A stretch of 54,085 bases of DNA. Origin: Lachnoanaerobaculum saburreum DSM 3986. GTDB taxonomy: Bacteria; Bacillota; Clostridia; Lachnospirales; Lachnospiraceae. Each line of letters opens with the position of its first letter. The first letter of the stretch is position 1. Location of the stretch: NCBI RefSeq assembly GCF_000185385.1, contig NZ_GL622296.1, positions 503,671-557,755 on the forward strand. The letters run 5' to 3'. This document shows positions 8,981 through 18,950 of the stretch, piece by piece. A model generated the notes under the pieces. It saw nothing but the letters and a program-made list of their open reading frames with translations. It was not told the DNA's origin and searched no databases. A program made the position numbers and the translations under genes.

Positions 8981-9202
8981 ATGACGATATCTTTAAGGCT
9001 GAATGATGAAGATACTGTGTTGTTTAAAAAATATGCCGAGCTGAACGGTATTACAGTATCAGAACTGTTAAGACAATCTGTTATTCACCGAATAGAAGAT
9101 GAGTATGATTTAAATGCATATAAGGAGGCAATGGCAGAGTTTAAGAAAAATCCGGTAACATATTCACTTGATGAAGTAGAGAAAGAGCTGGGTCTGAAAT
9201 GA
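8981..9202 (+). CDS. RelB/DinJ-like ribbon-helix-helix antitoxin
   Basis: The 73-residue protein begins with MTISLRLNDED, the short N-terminal strand of ribbon-helix-helix DNA-binding proteins, followed by two helices (LFKKYAELNGITVSELLRQSVI). The acidic, probably disordered C-terminal part (YKEAMAEFKKNP...DEVEKELGLK) would wrap the toxin. The start is set by AAAGGAG 7 nt upstream. The gene overlaps the toxin start as ATGA, typical of co-translated type II pairs. It should neutralise the toxin and repress the operon at the palindrome upstream. Confidence 0.85.
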   Translation: MTISLRLNDEDTVLFKKYAELNGITVSELLRQSVIHRIEDEYDLNAYKEAMAEFKKNPVTYSLDEVEKELGLK

Positions 9203-9462
9203 GTTTTAGAATTGTTTTTTCAGAAAAGGCATTAAAACAACTGAAAAAACTTGACAGGTCAACTGCATCTCTTATTACAGGATGGTTAAGAAAAAATATT
9301 GAGGGCTGCTCAAATCCAAGGCAACATGGTAAAGGTCTTACGGCTGACAGAAGTGGACAATGGAGATACAGAGTAGGAAGCTACAGAATAATTGTTGATA
9401 TAAATGATGAAAAAGTGTTAGTGCTTGTTTTAGAAATAGGTCACAGAAAAAATATCTGCTAA
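9199..9462 (+). CDS. RelE/ParE-superfamily toxin
   Basis: The 87-residue protein shows the compact RelE fold pattern: MSFRIVFSEKALKQLKKLD, a helix pair, GKGLTADRSGQWRYRVGSYRIIVDI, and a C-terminal LEIGHRKNIC. The run of basic and aromatic residues (R, WRYR, YR, HRK) fits mRNA-cleaving RelE toxins rather than gyrase-targeting ParE, but this is a weak distinction. It ends 26 bp before a strong terminator, so the pair is a closed unit separate from the cas operon. Confidence 0.85.
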   Translation: MSFRIVFSEKALKQLKKLDRSTASLITGWLRKNIEGCSNPRQHGKGLTADRSGQWRYRVGSYRIIVDINDEKVLVLVLEIGHRKNIC

Positions 9463-9487
9463 GAGCGGTTCTATATTAAGTGTTGTG

Positions 9488-9516
9488 GCGGGTTGATTTT
9501 CAACCCGCTTTTTTTT
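9488..9516 (+). terminator. Rho-independent terminator after the toxin gene
   Basis: A perfect 9-bp stem (GCGGGTTGA / TCAACCCGC) with a 3-nt loop is followed by eight T residues. It isolates the toxin-antitoxin unit from cas3. Confidence 0.9.
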
Positions 9517-9630
9517 GCTGTTTTAAATATAATATAAAAAAATATACGCAGGTATTTTTAACGGACAGCTTATATAGTAGAATAAAATATAAAGAAATTG
9601 ATTAGAAAATATCTGATTTGAGGAGGATAT

Positions 9631-12387
9631 ATGTTGGAAGCTCTTTGGGCAAAAAAAGAAGAAAAAGATGGAGTATTTTTTTGGCTGCCGTTGCCGGTAC
9701 ATTTAGAAGATACGAAAAGGATAACGGGACTTTTATGGGAACACTGGTTAAGTGACGGGCAAAAGGCTGTTGTGGCAAAAGACTTTGATGCCGGCAAGCA
9801 GATTGCCATGTTTACGGCAGGTATACATGATATAGGCAAGGCAACACCTGCATTCCAACTTAAGAAGGGCTTTTCAAATTCAAAAGACTTAGATAATGAG
9901 TTGACAGATAAGCTGATAAAAGCAGGCCTTACAGATATTGATAAACTGATTTTAGCCGCACCTGAAAAAACACCGCATGGACTTGCAGGAGAGGTAATAC
10001 TGAGTATACTGGATGAGAGATTTTGCACTGATAATGATATCGGCTCCATTGTAGGAGGTCACCATGGCAGACCTATAGATGATATCGGAAAAATATCTGA
10101 GGTGAAAAAATCATATAAGAAAAATATTTTTCAGAGTGAAGATGAGAACAGTGATATTTATAAAAAATGGTTGATGTTTCATAGGGAGATTTTAAATACA
10201 GCTTTAAAAAACAGCGGTTTTGAAAAATGCAGCGATATTCCCATACTCTCACAGCCGGCACAGGCAATCCTTTTGGGACTTTTGACCATGGCGGATTGGA
10301 TTGCCAGCAATACTTACTTTTTTCCGCTTATAGGGCTTGATGAAAGTACGGATATAGATATGGATAAAAGATGTAAGACCGGATTTAACAAGTGGAAGAA
10401 ATCAAACAGCAGTGATATATGGAATCCTGAATATTCGGGTGACAGTAATACTTTATTTAAAGACAGATTCGGATTTGAGCCCAGAGATGTACAATCAAAG
10501 TTTGCAAAGACTGTTACTGATGCAAAGAATCCCGGACTTGTAATACTTGAGGCACCTATGGGACTTGGCAAAACGGAAGCTGCACTTATCGGTGTGGAAG
10601 AGCTGGCTGTCAAGTCAAATAGAAGCGGACTTTTTTTCGGACTTCCTACACAGGCAACTTCTAACGGTATTTTCCCAAGGATAGCGGATTGGCTTAAGGG
10701 AATCAGTGAGGATTTAGGTGAAAAGCATGGACTGAGGCTTGTACATGGTAAGGCATATTTGAATGATTTTTATACAAATTTAACTAAGTCTTCCAATATA
10801 GATATTGACAGTGGAAAAGCAAAAGAAGAAAGCTTTGTAATAAACCAGTGGTTTTGCGGCAAAAAGACTGCGATAATGGATGATTTTGTGGTGGGTACTG
10901 TTGATCAGCTTTTGATGATGGCATTAAGGCAAAAGCATCTGGCACTTAGGCATCTTGGTCTTAGCAAAAAGATTGTAGTTATTGATGAGGTGCATGCCTA
11001 TGATGCATATATGGATCAATACTTAAATATGGCACTTGAGTGGCTTGGAGCCTATAATGTGCCGGTAATACTGCTGTCGGCAACATTGCCTAAGAAAAGC
11101 AGAGCAGACTTTATAAATCACTATTTGATGGGAAAGGGAGTTAAAAAGATTGATAAAGAAAGCCTTATGGCGGATGATTATCCTCTGATTACCTATACCG
11201 ATAATGATAAGGCATTAATTATAAAGGATTTTGCACCGATAGAAGATAAGAGTATTGAGATAAAATATACCGACAGTGAGAATTTATTAAAGTTGCTTGA
11301 TTTTTTGACGGTCGGTGGTGGCAATGTAGGTATTATTGTAAATACAGTGAAAAAAGCACAGGATATTGCAAAGTCGGTTTTATCAAAATTCGGTGATATA
11401 AGTGTCAAATTGTTGCATTCATCATTTATTGCTACAGACAGAGTAAAAAATGAGAAGGAGCTGACGGATCTCCTGGGAAAAACAGGAGACAGACCGGAAA
11501 AGATGATTGTAGTAGGTACACAGGTAATAGAGCAGTCGCTTGATATTGACTTTGATGTAATGATAAGTGATATTGCACCTGTGGACTTATTAATCCAGAG
11601 AATGGGAAGGCTTCACAGACATAAAAGAGATAACAGACCTGATAAGCATAAAAAACCTGTACTGTATGTGCTTGGAAACAGTAAAGAGCTGGAGTTTGAA
11701 AGCGGCTCTAAGGCGGTATACGGAGGATACCTTTTAGCCAGAACAGGATATTTTCTTAAAGACAGTATAGATCTGCCGGGTGATATATCAAAGCTGGTAC
11801 AAGAAGTCTATGATGAAAATATTGATTTAGATTTGTCTGATGATTTGAGAGTAAAGTATGATAATTATAAAAAGGACTATGAAGGCATTGTAAACAGCAA
11901 AAAGGACAGGGCAACAAGCTACAGACTTGAGAGTCCGAGGCTGAAAAAACGTATAGGCAAGGGAACGGATTTGATAGGCTGGCTAAAAAATGAAAGTCTA
12001 ACCTCAAGTGAGGAAGAGGGCAATTCTCAGGTAAGAGATACACAGGATACTGTAGAAGTAATCGCTCTAAAGAGATGCACAGGCGGCTACACCACATTTG
12101 ACAGTAATGAAGATATGTCACAATATATTGATAGTGAGGCTGTTGCAAAAAAGCTTGCAAGTTCTACAATAAAACTTCCAAATAAGTTGTCAAAGTCCTA
12201 TAATATAGACAAGACTATAAAAGAATTAGAAGACTTCTATATTAAAAATTTAAAAAGTTGGGATAATTCGGTGTGGTTAAAGGGCAGTTTATGTGCAATG
12301 TTTGATGAGGACAACAGATGCAGGATAAACGGAGTGGATATGGTCTATGATAAAAAATATGGTTTGGATATTGAAGGGAGAAAGTGA
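9631..12387 (+). CDS. cas3: CRISPR-associated helicase/nuclease Cas3 (type I-E)
   Basis: The 918-residue protein joins an N-terminal HD nuclease domain to a superfamily 2 helicase. The HD motif is seen as GIHDIGKATPAFQ near residue 68, with GGHHGRP near 142. The helicase has Walker A APMGLGKTEAAL near residue 307, DEVHAYD near 452, LLSATLP, and motif VI QRMGRLHRH. Cas3 is recruited by Cascade to degrade target DNA. The start follows GAGGAGG by 6 nt. It heads the cas operon; its last base overlaps the cse1 start. All catalytic motifs look intact. Confidence 0.95.
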   Translation: MLEALWAKKEEKDGVFFWLPLPVHLEDTKRITGLLWEHWLSDGQKAVVAKDFDAGKQIAMFTAGIHDIGKATPAFQLKKGFSNSKDLDNELTDKLIKAGLTDIDKLILAAPEKTPHGLAGEVILSILDERFCTDNDIGSIVGGHHGRPIDDIGKISEVKKSYKKNIFQSEDENSDIYKKWLMFHREILNTALKNSGFEKCSDIPILSQPAQAILLGLLTMADWIASNTYFFPLIGLDESTDIDMDKRCKTGFNKWKKSNSSDIWNPEYSGDSNTLFKDRFGFEPRDVQSKFAKTVTDAKNPGLVILEAPMGLGKTEAALIGVEELAVKSNRSGLFFGLPTQATSNGIFPRIADWLKGISEDLGEKHGLRLVHGKAYLNDFYTNLTKSSNIDIDSGKAKEESFVINQWFCGKKTAIMDDFVVGTVDQLLMMALRQKHLALRHLGLSKKIVVIDEVHAYDAYMDQYLNMALEWLGAYNVPVILLSATLPKKSRADFINHYLMGKGVKKIDKESLMADDYPLITYTDNDKALIIKDFAPIEDKSIEIKYTDSENLLKLLDFLTVGGGNVGIIVNTVKKAQDIAKSVLSKFGDISVKLLHSSFIATDRVKNEKELTDLLGKTGDRPEKMIVVGTQVIEQSLDIDFDVMISDIAPVDLLIQRMGRLHRHKRDNRPDKHKKPVLYVLGNSKELEFESGSKAVYGGYLLARTGYFLKDSIDLPGDISKLVQEVYDENIDLDLSDDLRVKYDNYKKDYEGIVNSKKDRATSYRLESPRLKKRIGKGTDLIGWLKNESLTSSEEEGNSQVRDTQDTVEVIALKRCTGGYTTFDSNEDMSQYIDSEAVAKKLASSTIKLPNKLSKSYNIDKTIKELEDFYIKNLKSWDNSVWLKGSLCAMFDEDNRCRINGVDMVYDKKYGLDIEGRK

Positions 12388-14048
12388 TGCCAAGGTATAA
12401 TTTGCTTGACGAAAAATGGATTATGGTAGCAGATGACAAGGCTGTTACAAAGGTTTCTATAAAAGAGCTTTTTAATAATGCCGGTCGGTACAAAGAGTTT
12501 GCAGGGGATATGAAGACACAGGACTTTGCAATAATGAGAGTGATGCTTGCAATACTTCATACTGTGTTTTCAAGATTTAATGCAGAGGGAGAAGCTTATG
12601 AGTTCTTTGATGTGGACAGTGAGAGCTTTTTGCAGACAACTGAGATTGCAGAAGAGGATATAGAGGACTATGAAGAGGAACTGTACCAAACATGGATTGA
12701 TATTTGGAAAGCTAAAAAATTCCCTGATATAGTGTCAGAATATCTGGAGAAATGGAGAGACAAATTTTTCCTATATGATGATAAGTTCCCGTTTTTTCAG
12801 GTGACGAAAGAGGTGATAGAAAAGGATGCAAAGGGCGGAGGTGAGTTTTACGGTAAGAACATAAACAGGCTTGTATCAGAGAGTAATAATAAGCAGGCAT
12901 ATTTTTCACCAAGAGATGACTCCTATAAAGAATATATGAGAGATGATGAGTCGGCAAGATGGCTTATAACTTTGCAAGGCTATATGGGCACAGCTGATAA
13001 GAAAAAAGTCGGCAATGCTAAGACCTACTCAAAAGGCTGGATATATGATTTGGGTGGAATATACCTTGTGGGAAGTAATCTTTTTGAAACTTTGATGCTC
13101 AACCTTACAATTGTAAATAATGAAAGCAATAATTTGCTGAAAATACAAAGACCATGTTGGGAAACTGATACCATAGAAAGAAATGTGGAAGCATATTTTT
13201 ATAGCGGTATTGATAATATTTCTGCACTTTATACTGCATGGAGCAGAGAAATATTCATAGACCCGAACCATGCCGAGTCAGATAAGTTTGTATGTTCTAT
13301 AGCTAAATTACCTGAAATTGAACATTCAGATAATTTTTTAGAGCCGATGACAGTCTGGAAGTATAATAAAGATGGTGAATATAAGGATAAATACAGACCG
13401 AAAAAACATGATGCGAATCAGTCTATGTGGAGAAATTTCGGACTGCTTACCGGAGTAGGTGAAACTGTCAGAAAACCCGGAGTTATAGAGTGGCTGAATA
13501 AATTGGATAATATATCAGATTCAATGAAATTAGAATTGGATAAGGAAAATATTACACTGTCTGCTGTAAGTATGATTGATGACGGCAATGCCACTTCATG
13601 GGCTCCGATAGATGAAATATCAGATACTCTTACTATGAAAGAGAGGGTACTGGCGGATATAGGAGACGGCGGATGGGTAGACAGGATAAATAAGACGGTT
13701 ACAGATACAAAAAGTACAATTGACAATGTACTTAGGATATTTTTACTTGGTTTATTTGAAATAAGAAATATGGATAAATCAGGTATTCCAAAGTATATTG
13801 AGCAGTTTTATTTCAGAATAGATCTGTCTTTCAGACAGTGGATGGAAAGTGTCGATATAGGAGATGATAAGGATGAAAAAGAAATTGAGTGGCATAATAT
13901 TCTGAAAACGGCTATGAAAAATTATGTTGATGAACTGGTATCAAACGCTACATTAAGAGATTATAAAGGAATAGAAGGAAGCGGTTCGGTAAAAAATATT
14001 GCAACTATATATAATTCTTTCCTATATAGATTAAATCAAAAAAAATAA
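12387..14048 (+). CDS. cse1: Cascade large subunit Cse1 (CasA, Cas8e)
   Basis: The protein of about 553 residues opens with RYNLLDEKWI, the common N-terminus of type I-E large subunits, and has their usual length. In Cascade this subunit recognises the PAM and recruits Cas3. A GTG three bases upstream is also in frame, but the ATG overlapping the cas3 stop (TGATG) has the better spacing to GAAGGGAG. Assignment rests on position between cas3 and cse2, length and the N-terminal block, since this family is poorly conserved. Confidence 0.9.
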   Translation: MPRYNLLDEKWIMVADDKAVTKVSIKELFNNAGRYKEFAGDMKTQDFAIMRVMLAILHTVFSRFNAEGEAYEFFDVDSESFLQTTEIAEEDIEDYEEELYQTWIDIWKAKKFPDIVSEYLEKWRDKFFLYDDKFPFFQVTKEVIEKDAKGGGEFYGKNINRLVSESNNKQAYFSPRDDSYKEYMRDDESARWLITLQGYMGTADKKKVGNAKTYSKGWIYDLGGIYLVGSNLFETLMLNLTIVNNESNNLLKIQRPCWETDTIERNVEAYFYSGIDNISALYTAWSREIFIDPNHAESDKFVCSIAKLPEIEHSDNFLEPMTVWKYNKDGEYKDKYRPKKHDANQSMWRNFGLLTGVGETVRKPGVIEWLNKLDNISDSMKLELDKENITLSAVSMIDDGNATSWAPIDEISDTLTMKERVLADIGDGGWVDRINKTVTDTKSTIDNVLRIFLLGLFEIRNMDKSGIPKYIEQFYFRIDLSFRQWMESVDIGDDKDEKEIEWHNILKTAMKNYVDELVSNATLRDYKGIEGSGSVKNIATIYNSFLYRLNQKK

Positions 14049-14057
14049 GGAGGTTAG

Positions 14058-14636
14058 ATGGACAGTATAAGAAGTGTTAGTGGGAGAATTCTAAATGAGC
14101 TGTATGTCAGGCAGGAAGACTCCACAGGAAAGGCTGTGCTTTCAAGGCTGAGGAATTCTATCGGAAGAGACTATATTGATATGGCAGATATAATGCCCTT
14201 TGTCTTTGATAAATTGCCTGAGAGCTTTCTTGGAAACAGCAAGAGGATGACTGATGAGGAGATTTGCATACTGACTTGTTTACAGTTGTATGCTATACAT
14301 CAGCAGGGAGATGACAGTAATGTATATGAGAGAGGTGAGAACTACGGCAATATAGGGACAAGTCTGAAAGTCCTTAGAGCAGGTGATGATACCACGGCAG
14401 TGGACAGAAGATTTAATGCTATGATCACTTCAACAGAGTTTGATGAGCTTATAGTACATTTAAGACATTTAATCAGGCTTTTAAAGTCAAAGCAAAAAGG
14501 TACAAAAGTGGATTATGCCGGACTTTCGGAAGATTTATATTGGATAAGAAAAAATAAAAACAAAGACAATATAATTCTGAATTGGGCAAGAGAATACTAT
14601 AAAGTTAATTATAAAGGAGAATCAAATGAAAAGTAG
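14058..14636 (+). CDS. cse2: Cascade small subunit Cse2 (CasB)
   Basis: The 192-residue, probably all-helical protein has the Cse2 pattern LSRLRNSIGR near residue 30, LQLYAIHQQGD near 76, and RRFNAMITSTEFDELIVHLRHLIRLLKSK in the C-terminal helices. Two copies normally line the Cascade belly and stabilise the R-loop. It begins 9 nt after cse1 behind AAGGAGG and overlaps cas7e by 11 nt. Confidence 0.9.
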   Translation: MDSIRSVSGRILNELYVRQEDSTGKAVLSRLRNSIGRDYIDMADIMPFVFDKLPESFLGNSKRMTDEEICILTCLQLYAIHQQGDDSNVYERGENYGNIGTSLKVLRAGDDTTAVDRRFNAMITSTEFDELIVHLRHLIRLLKSKQKGTKVDYAGLSEDLYWIRKNKNKDNIILNWAREYYKVNYKGESNEK

Positions 14637-15732
14637 ATTATTTTTAGATATGCATATTATACAGACATTGCCACCGTCAAATATCAACAGAGACGATACA
14701 GGCAGCCCGAAGACATCTATGTATGGCGGAGTAAGGAGGGCAAGAGTAAGCTCACAGTCATGGAAGGCCGCTATGAGGAATTATTTCAAGGAAAGTGGAG
14801 AAGTGGCTGATGTAGGTGTAAGAACAAAGGATATTGTCAGCTATGTTGCAAAGAAGATCAGAGATATAAATAATACAATTCTTGAAAAAGAAGCACTTGA
14901 CAGAGCGGCACAGGCTATTGAACTTGTAGGTATAAAGCTGAAGGATAATAAAGACAAGAGCGGCAAAGAAGCCAAGGCACTGTTTTTCCTTGGAGACAGA
15001 CAGGCAACAGATATTGCAAAAATGGCGGCGGAAGCTGATGAAGACGGCAAGGGTAAACTTATGCTTGATAAAAAAGACTTGCAGAGAGTTTTAAAGGATA
15101 ATGTAGCTATAGATATTGCACTGTTTGGAAGAATGGTGGCTGATGATCCGAGTTTAAATGAAGATGCTTCATCTCAGGTGGCACATGCGATTTCCACACA
15201 TGCTGTGCAGACAGAGTTTGACTACTTTACTGCGGCAGATGACCTTTCACCTGAAGATAATGCAGGTGCCGGAATGATTGGAAATGTCGAATACAATTCT
15301 TCGACATTATATAGATATGCAAATATTGCACTTCATGAATTTTTGCATCAGCTTAAAGACAAGGAAAGTATGATAAATGCTGTTAAACTTTTTGTAGAAG
15401 CTTTTGCAAAGTCATTACCTACAGGAAAGGTAAATACATTTGCAAATCAGACCTTACCCGGCATATTGGTGGTTAATCTAAGAGAAGACAGGCCGGTAAG
15501 TCTTGTAAGTGCGTTTGAAACACCTGTAAAATCAGAAGACGGATATATTGCAGGCTCTATAAAAAAACTTTCAGACGAAATGGATAATGTACAGAAGTTT
15601 GTAGAGAAGCCGGTAAAGACATTGTACCTTGCCATAAACAATGTGAATATATCAGACGGTGAAGGAACAGATTCACTTAATGAATTACTGACAAAGCTTG
15701 GAGAAGAAATAAATCGGTATCAGTTCAACTAA
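14626..15732 (+). CDS. cas7e: Cascade backbone subunit Cas7e (CasC, Cse4)
   Basis: The 368-residue protein forms the six-copy backbone that holds the crRNA. It starts with the family hallmark FLDMHIIQTLPPSNINRDD and continues with KTSMYGGVRRARVSSQSWK, a conserved RNA-contact region. VQTEFDYFTAADD near residue 196 and NTFANQTLP near 270 are also typical. Length is normal for type I-E. Translation is probably coupled to cse2 by the 11-nt overlap. Confidence 0.94.
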   Translation: MKSRLFLDMHIIQTLPPSNINRDDTGSPKTSMYGGVRRARVSSQSWKAAMRNYFKESGEVADVGVRTKDIVSYVAKKIRDINNTILEKEALDRAAQAIELVGIKLKDNKDKSGKEAKALFFLGDRQATDIAKMAAEADEDGKGKLMLDKKDLQRVLKDNVAIDIALFGRMVADDPSLNEDASSQVAHAISTHAVQTEFDYFTAADDLSPEDNAGAGMIGNVEYNSSTLYRYANIALHEFLHQLKDKESMINAVKLFVEAFAKSLPTGKVNTFANQTLPGILVVNLREDRPVSLVSAFETPVKSEDGYIAGSIKKLSDEMDNVQKFVEKPVKTLYLAINNVNISDGEGTDSLNELLTKLGEEINRYQFN

Positions 15733-15742
15733 GGGGGCAAAT

Positions 15743-16468
15743 GTGAAGACTATATTATTGAAGTTTGCAGGACCTATGCAGTCATGGGGAACCGACTCAC
15801 ATTTTGAAACCAGACATACAGATCTTTATCCTTCTAAAAGTGCCGTTATCGGACTGATAGGAGCGGCACTTGGAATAAGAAGAGATGATAAGTCCATAAG
15901 CGAGTTAGATGTCCTTAAGTTTGCAGTAAGGGTTGACAGAGAGGGTAGTCTTTTGAAAGATTATCATATAGCAAGAAAATATAAACCTACCGGAGAGCTT
16001 GAGAGAAACTATGTTACAGAGAGGTATTATCTTGAAGATGCTGTATTTGTAGTCGCTATATCACATGAGGATGATAACTTTATAGAGAAAATATATGAAG
16101 CTTTAAAGAGACCGTATTTTCAAATGTTTCTGGGCAGAAGATCGGTTCCTGTTTCAGCAGATTTTATACTGGGTATTTTTGATGCGGGTATTAAGGATAC
16201 CTTGGAGAAATGTGAGTGGCAGGCGGCAGATTATTATAAGAAAAGATATAGAGATAAGTTCAAAAAGTCACTGGATGTATATGGAGATAAGGGTATTTTT
16301 GATAATGTATATAGGGAGATACTAAGGCAGGACAGGGTCATATCTTTTTCGAAAAGTAACAGGCAGTTTAGTTTCAGATATGAAGAACATACAAAAGTAG
16401 CGGTTGAAAATAATATGTTTGAAGTTAAAGATACTGACCACAATATTTTTGATTTGGTAGGTGAGTGA
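15743..16468 (+). CDS. cas5e: Cascade subunit Cas5e (CasD)
   Basis: The 241-residue protein has the classical Cas5e N-terminus LLKFAGPMQSWG, then RHTDLYPSKSAVIGLIGAALG. GRRSVPVS lies in the middle. It caps the 5' handle of the crRNA in Cascade. The start codon is GTG behind GGGGGC; the ATG two bases earlier is out of frame and meets a stop at once. It ends one base before the cas6e start. Confidence 0.93.
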   Translation: MKTILLKFAGPMQSWGTDSHFETRHTDLYPSKSAVIGLIGAALGIRRDDKSISELDVLKFAVRVDREGSLLKDYHIARKYKPTGELERNYVTERYYLEDAVFVVAISHEDDNFIEKIYEALKRPYFQMFLGRRSVPVSADFILGIFDAGIKDTLEKCEWQAADYYKKRYRDKFKKSLDVYGDKGIFDNVYREILRQDRVISFSKSNRQFSFRYEEHTKVAVENNMFEVKDTDHNIFDLVGE

Positions 16469-16469
16469 T

Positions 16470-17090
16470 ATGTATATTTCAAGAGTTGAAGTAGATATAT
16501 ATAACAGACAAAAGATAAGGGATTTGACACATTTGGGAGCTTACCACAACTGGGTTGAACAAAGTTTTAAAGAAGCGGGAGTGAGGAGCAGAAAGCTTTG
16601 GAGGATTGATAAAATCAATAATAAAAAATATTTATTGTTGGTAAGCGGTGAAAAACCTGATGTGAAATTATTGGAAAAGTATGGTGTAGCCGGAAGTGCA
16701 ATTACTAAGGATTATACGGCATATATAAGCAAGATAAAAAAAGGTATGAAGCTGCGTTTCAGGCTTGTAACAAATCCGGTACATGCAGTGATGGAAGACG
16801 GTAAGCGGGGTAGCGAAAAGCCGCATATTACAGCAGAGTTTCAAAAGAAATTTTTTATGGACAGAACTTTAAAAAACGGATTTGAAGTAATCGAAGATGA
16901 GGTCAATATAGTAGAAAGAGGTTTTGAAGTTTTAAGAAAGTCAGGTGCAAAGCCGGTAAAAGTGGTAAAAGCCACATTTGAAGGTGTTTTAACTGTAGTT
17001 GACGAGGATAAATTCAAATCGTTATTGGAGAACGGCTTCGGTAAGAAAAAGGCTTACGGATTTGGACTTATGACAGTTATTCCTATGTAA
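16470..17090 (+). CDS. cas6e: crRNA-processing endoribonuclease Cas6e (CasE)
   Basis: The protein of about 206 residues starts MYISRVEVD, the standard Cas6e beginning; a GTG 9 nt upstream is in frame but would add an atypical MSD. A histidine in GAYHNWVEQSF near residue 25 is at the usual place of the catalytic residue. The C-terminus has the glycine-rich RNA-binding loop FGKKKAYGFGLM. It cleaves the hairpin formed by the CCCCGC/GCGGGG arms of each repeat and stays bound to the 3' end of the crRNA. Confidence 0.93.
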   Translation: MYISRVEVDIYNRQKIRDLTHLGAYHNWVEQSFKEAGVRSRKLWRIDKINNKKYLLLVSGEKPDVKLLEKYGVAGSAITKDYTAYISKIKKGMKLRFRLVTNPVHAVMEDGKRGSEKPHITAEFQKKFFMDRTLKNGFEVIEDEVNIVERGFEVLRKSGAKPVKVVKATFEGVLTVVDEDKFKSLLENGFGKKKAYGFGLMTVIPM

Positions 17091-18026
<936 letters not shown>

Positions 18027-18027
18027 T

Positions 18028-18927
18028 ATGCCGTTTACTGTGATTACATTAAAAAGGGTTCCACAAGCATTAAGAGGAGATCTTACAAAGTGGATGCAGG
18101 AAATAACTACAGGTGTGTATATAGGTAATTTTAATACAAAGGTAAGAGAAAAGCTTTGGAAAAGGGTAAGGGATAATGTAAAAGATGGAGAAGCTACAAT
18201 AAGTTTTGCATATAGAAATGAACTTGGATATCAATTTGACACTCATAATACAGGTTTTTCAAATATTGATATGGACGGTATTCCGCTTGTATTTATTCCT
18301 AATGTCGGTACAGATGAACATAAAGAGGTAAAGTACGGATTCAGTAATGCCGCAAAGTTTAGAAATGCAAGAAGGTATGCTTCGTCACCTAAGAAAAATT
18401 TGACTTCAAAGGACTTTGTTATTGTAGATATTGAGACTGACGGATTGGATAATGAAAAAAATGTTATTATTGAGGTAGGGGCAATAAAATCTGTAAGCGG
18501 AGTACTTAGTGAGTTTCAAAGTTTGGTAAATTATGAAGGCACTTTGCCGAAGCATATAGTTTCATTAACCGGCATTACAACTGATATGTTAAAAAAAGAC
18601 GGCAGTGATATAGTTGTAGTTTTAAAAGACTTTGTGGATTTTCTGGGTGACTTGGATATTATCGGATATAATATAGGATTTGATATTGACTTTATCAATA
18701 TTGCTTTATTAAAATCAGGGCTTGAAAATTTAAACAATAAAAGATATGATTTAATGAGGTTTGTAAAGAATGAGAAATTATTTCTGGAAAATTATAAATT
18801 ACAAACCGTGATTAAGGAATATGGAGTAGGAGATAAAGTGCCACATAGAGCATTGGAAGATGCCAAAATGATATATAAACTTGCGATGAAAGTAAATAAA
18901 TTCAGGGACTTATATAGTCTGGTATAG
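18028..18927 (+). CDS. cas2: Cas2 fused to a DEDDh (DnaQ-like) exonuclease domain
   Basis: The 299-residue protein is three times the normal Cas2 length. Residues 1 to about 93 are a Cas2e domain (MPFTVITLKRVPQALRGDL, then GVYIGNFNTKVREKLWKRV). After a linker comes an epsilon-exonuclease domain from about residue 129. It has ExoI VDIETDG (Asp134, Glu136), ExoII GYNIGFDIDFI, and ExoIII HRALEDAKMIY with the His and Asp of the DEDDh class, so it should be active. Similar natural fusions are known in some type I-E systems such as that of Streptococcus thermophilus, where the exonuclease trims prespacer ends. The stop codon lies 23 bp before the first repeat. Confidence 0.94.
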   Translation: MPFTVITLKRVPQALRGDLTKWMQEITTGVYIGNFNTKVREKLWKRVRDNVKDGEATISFAYRNELGYQFDTHNTGFSNIDMDGIPLVFIPNVGTDEHKEVKYGFSNAAKFRNARRYASSPKKNLTSKDFVIVDIETDGLDNEKNVIIEVGAIKSVSGVLSEFQSLVNYEGTLPKHIVSLTGITTDMLKKDGSDIVVVLKDFVDFLGDLDIIGYNIGFDIDFINIALLKSGLENLNNKRYDLMRFVKNEKLFLENYKLQTVIKEYGVGDKVPHRALEDAKMIYKLAMKVNKFRDLYSLV

Positions 18928-18928
18928 C
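18920..18928 (+). promoter_or_regulatory. Possible extended -10 promoter of the CRISPR array
   Basis: TGGTATAGC fits an extended -10 box (TGnTATAAT with two mismatches) and overlaps the cas2 stop codon. Transcription would start about 15 bp before the first repeat. No good -35 is present. Weak candidate; the array could instead be read through from the cas operon. Confidence 0.25.
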
Positions 18929-18950
18929 CTTTCTACGGGATCTTTTTACT

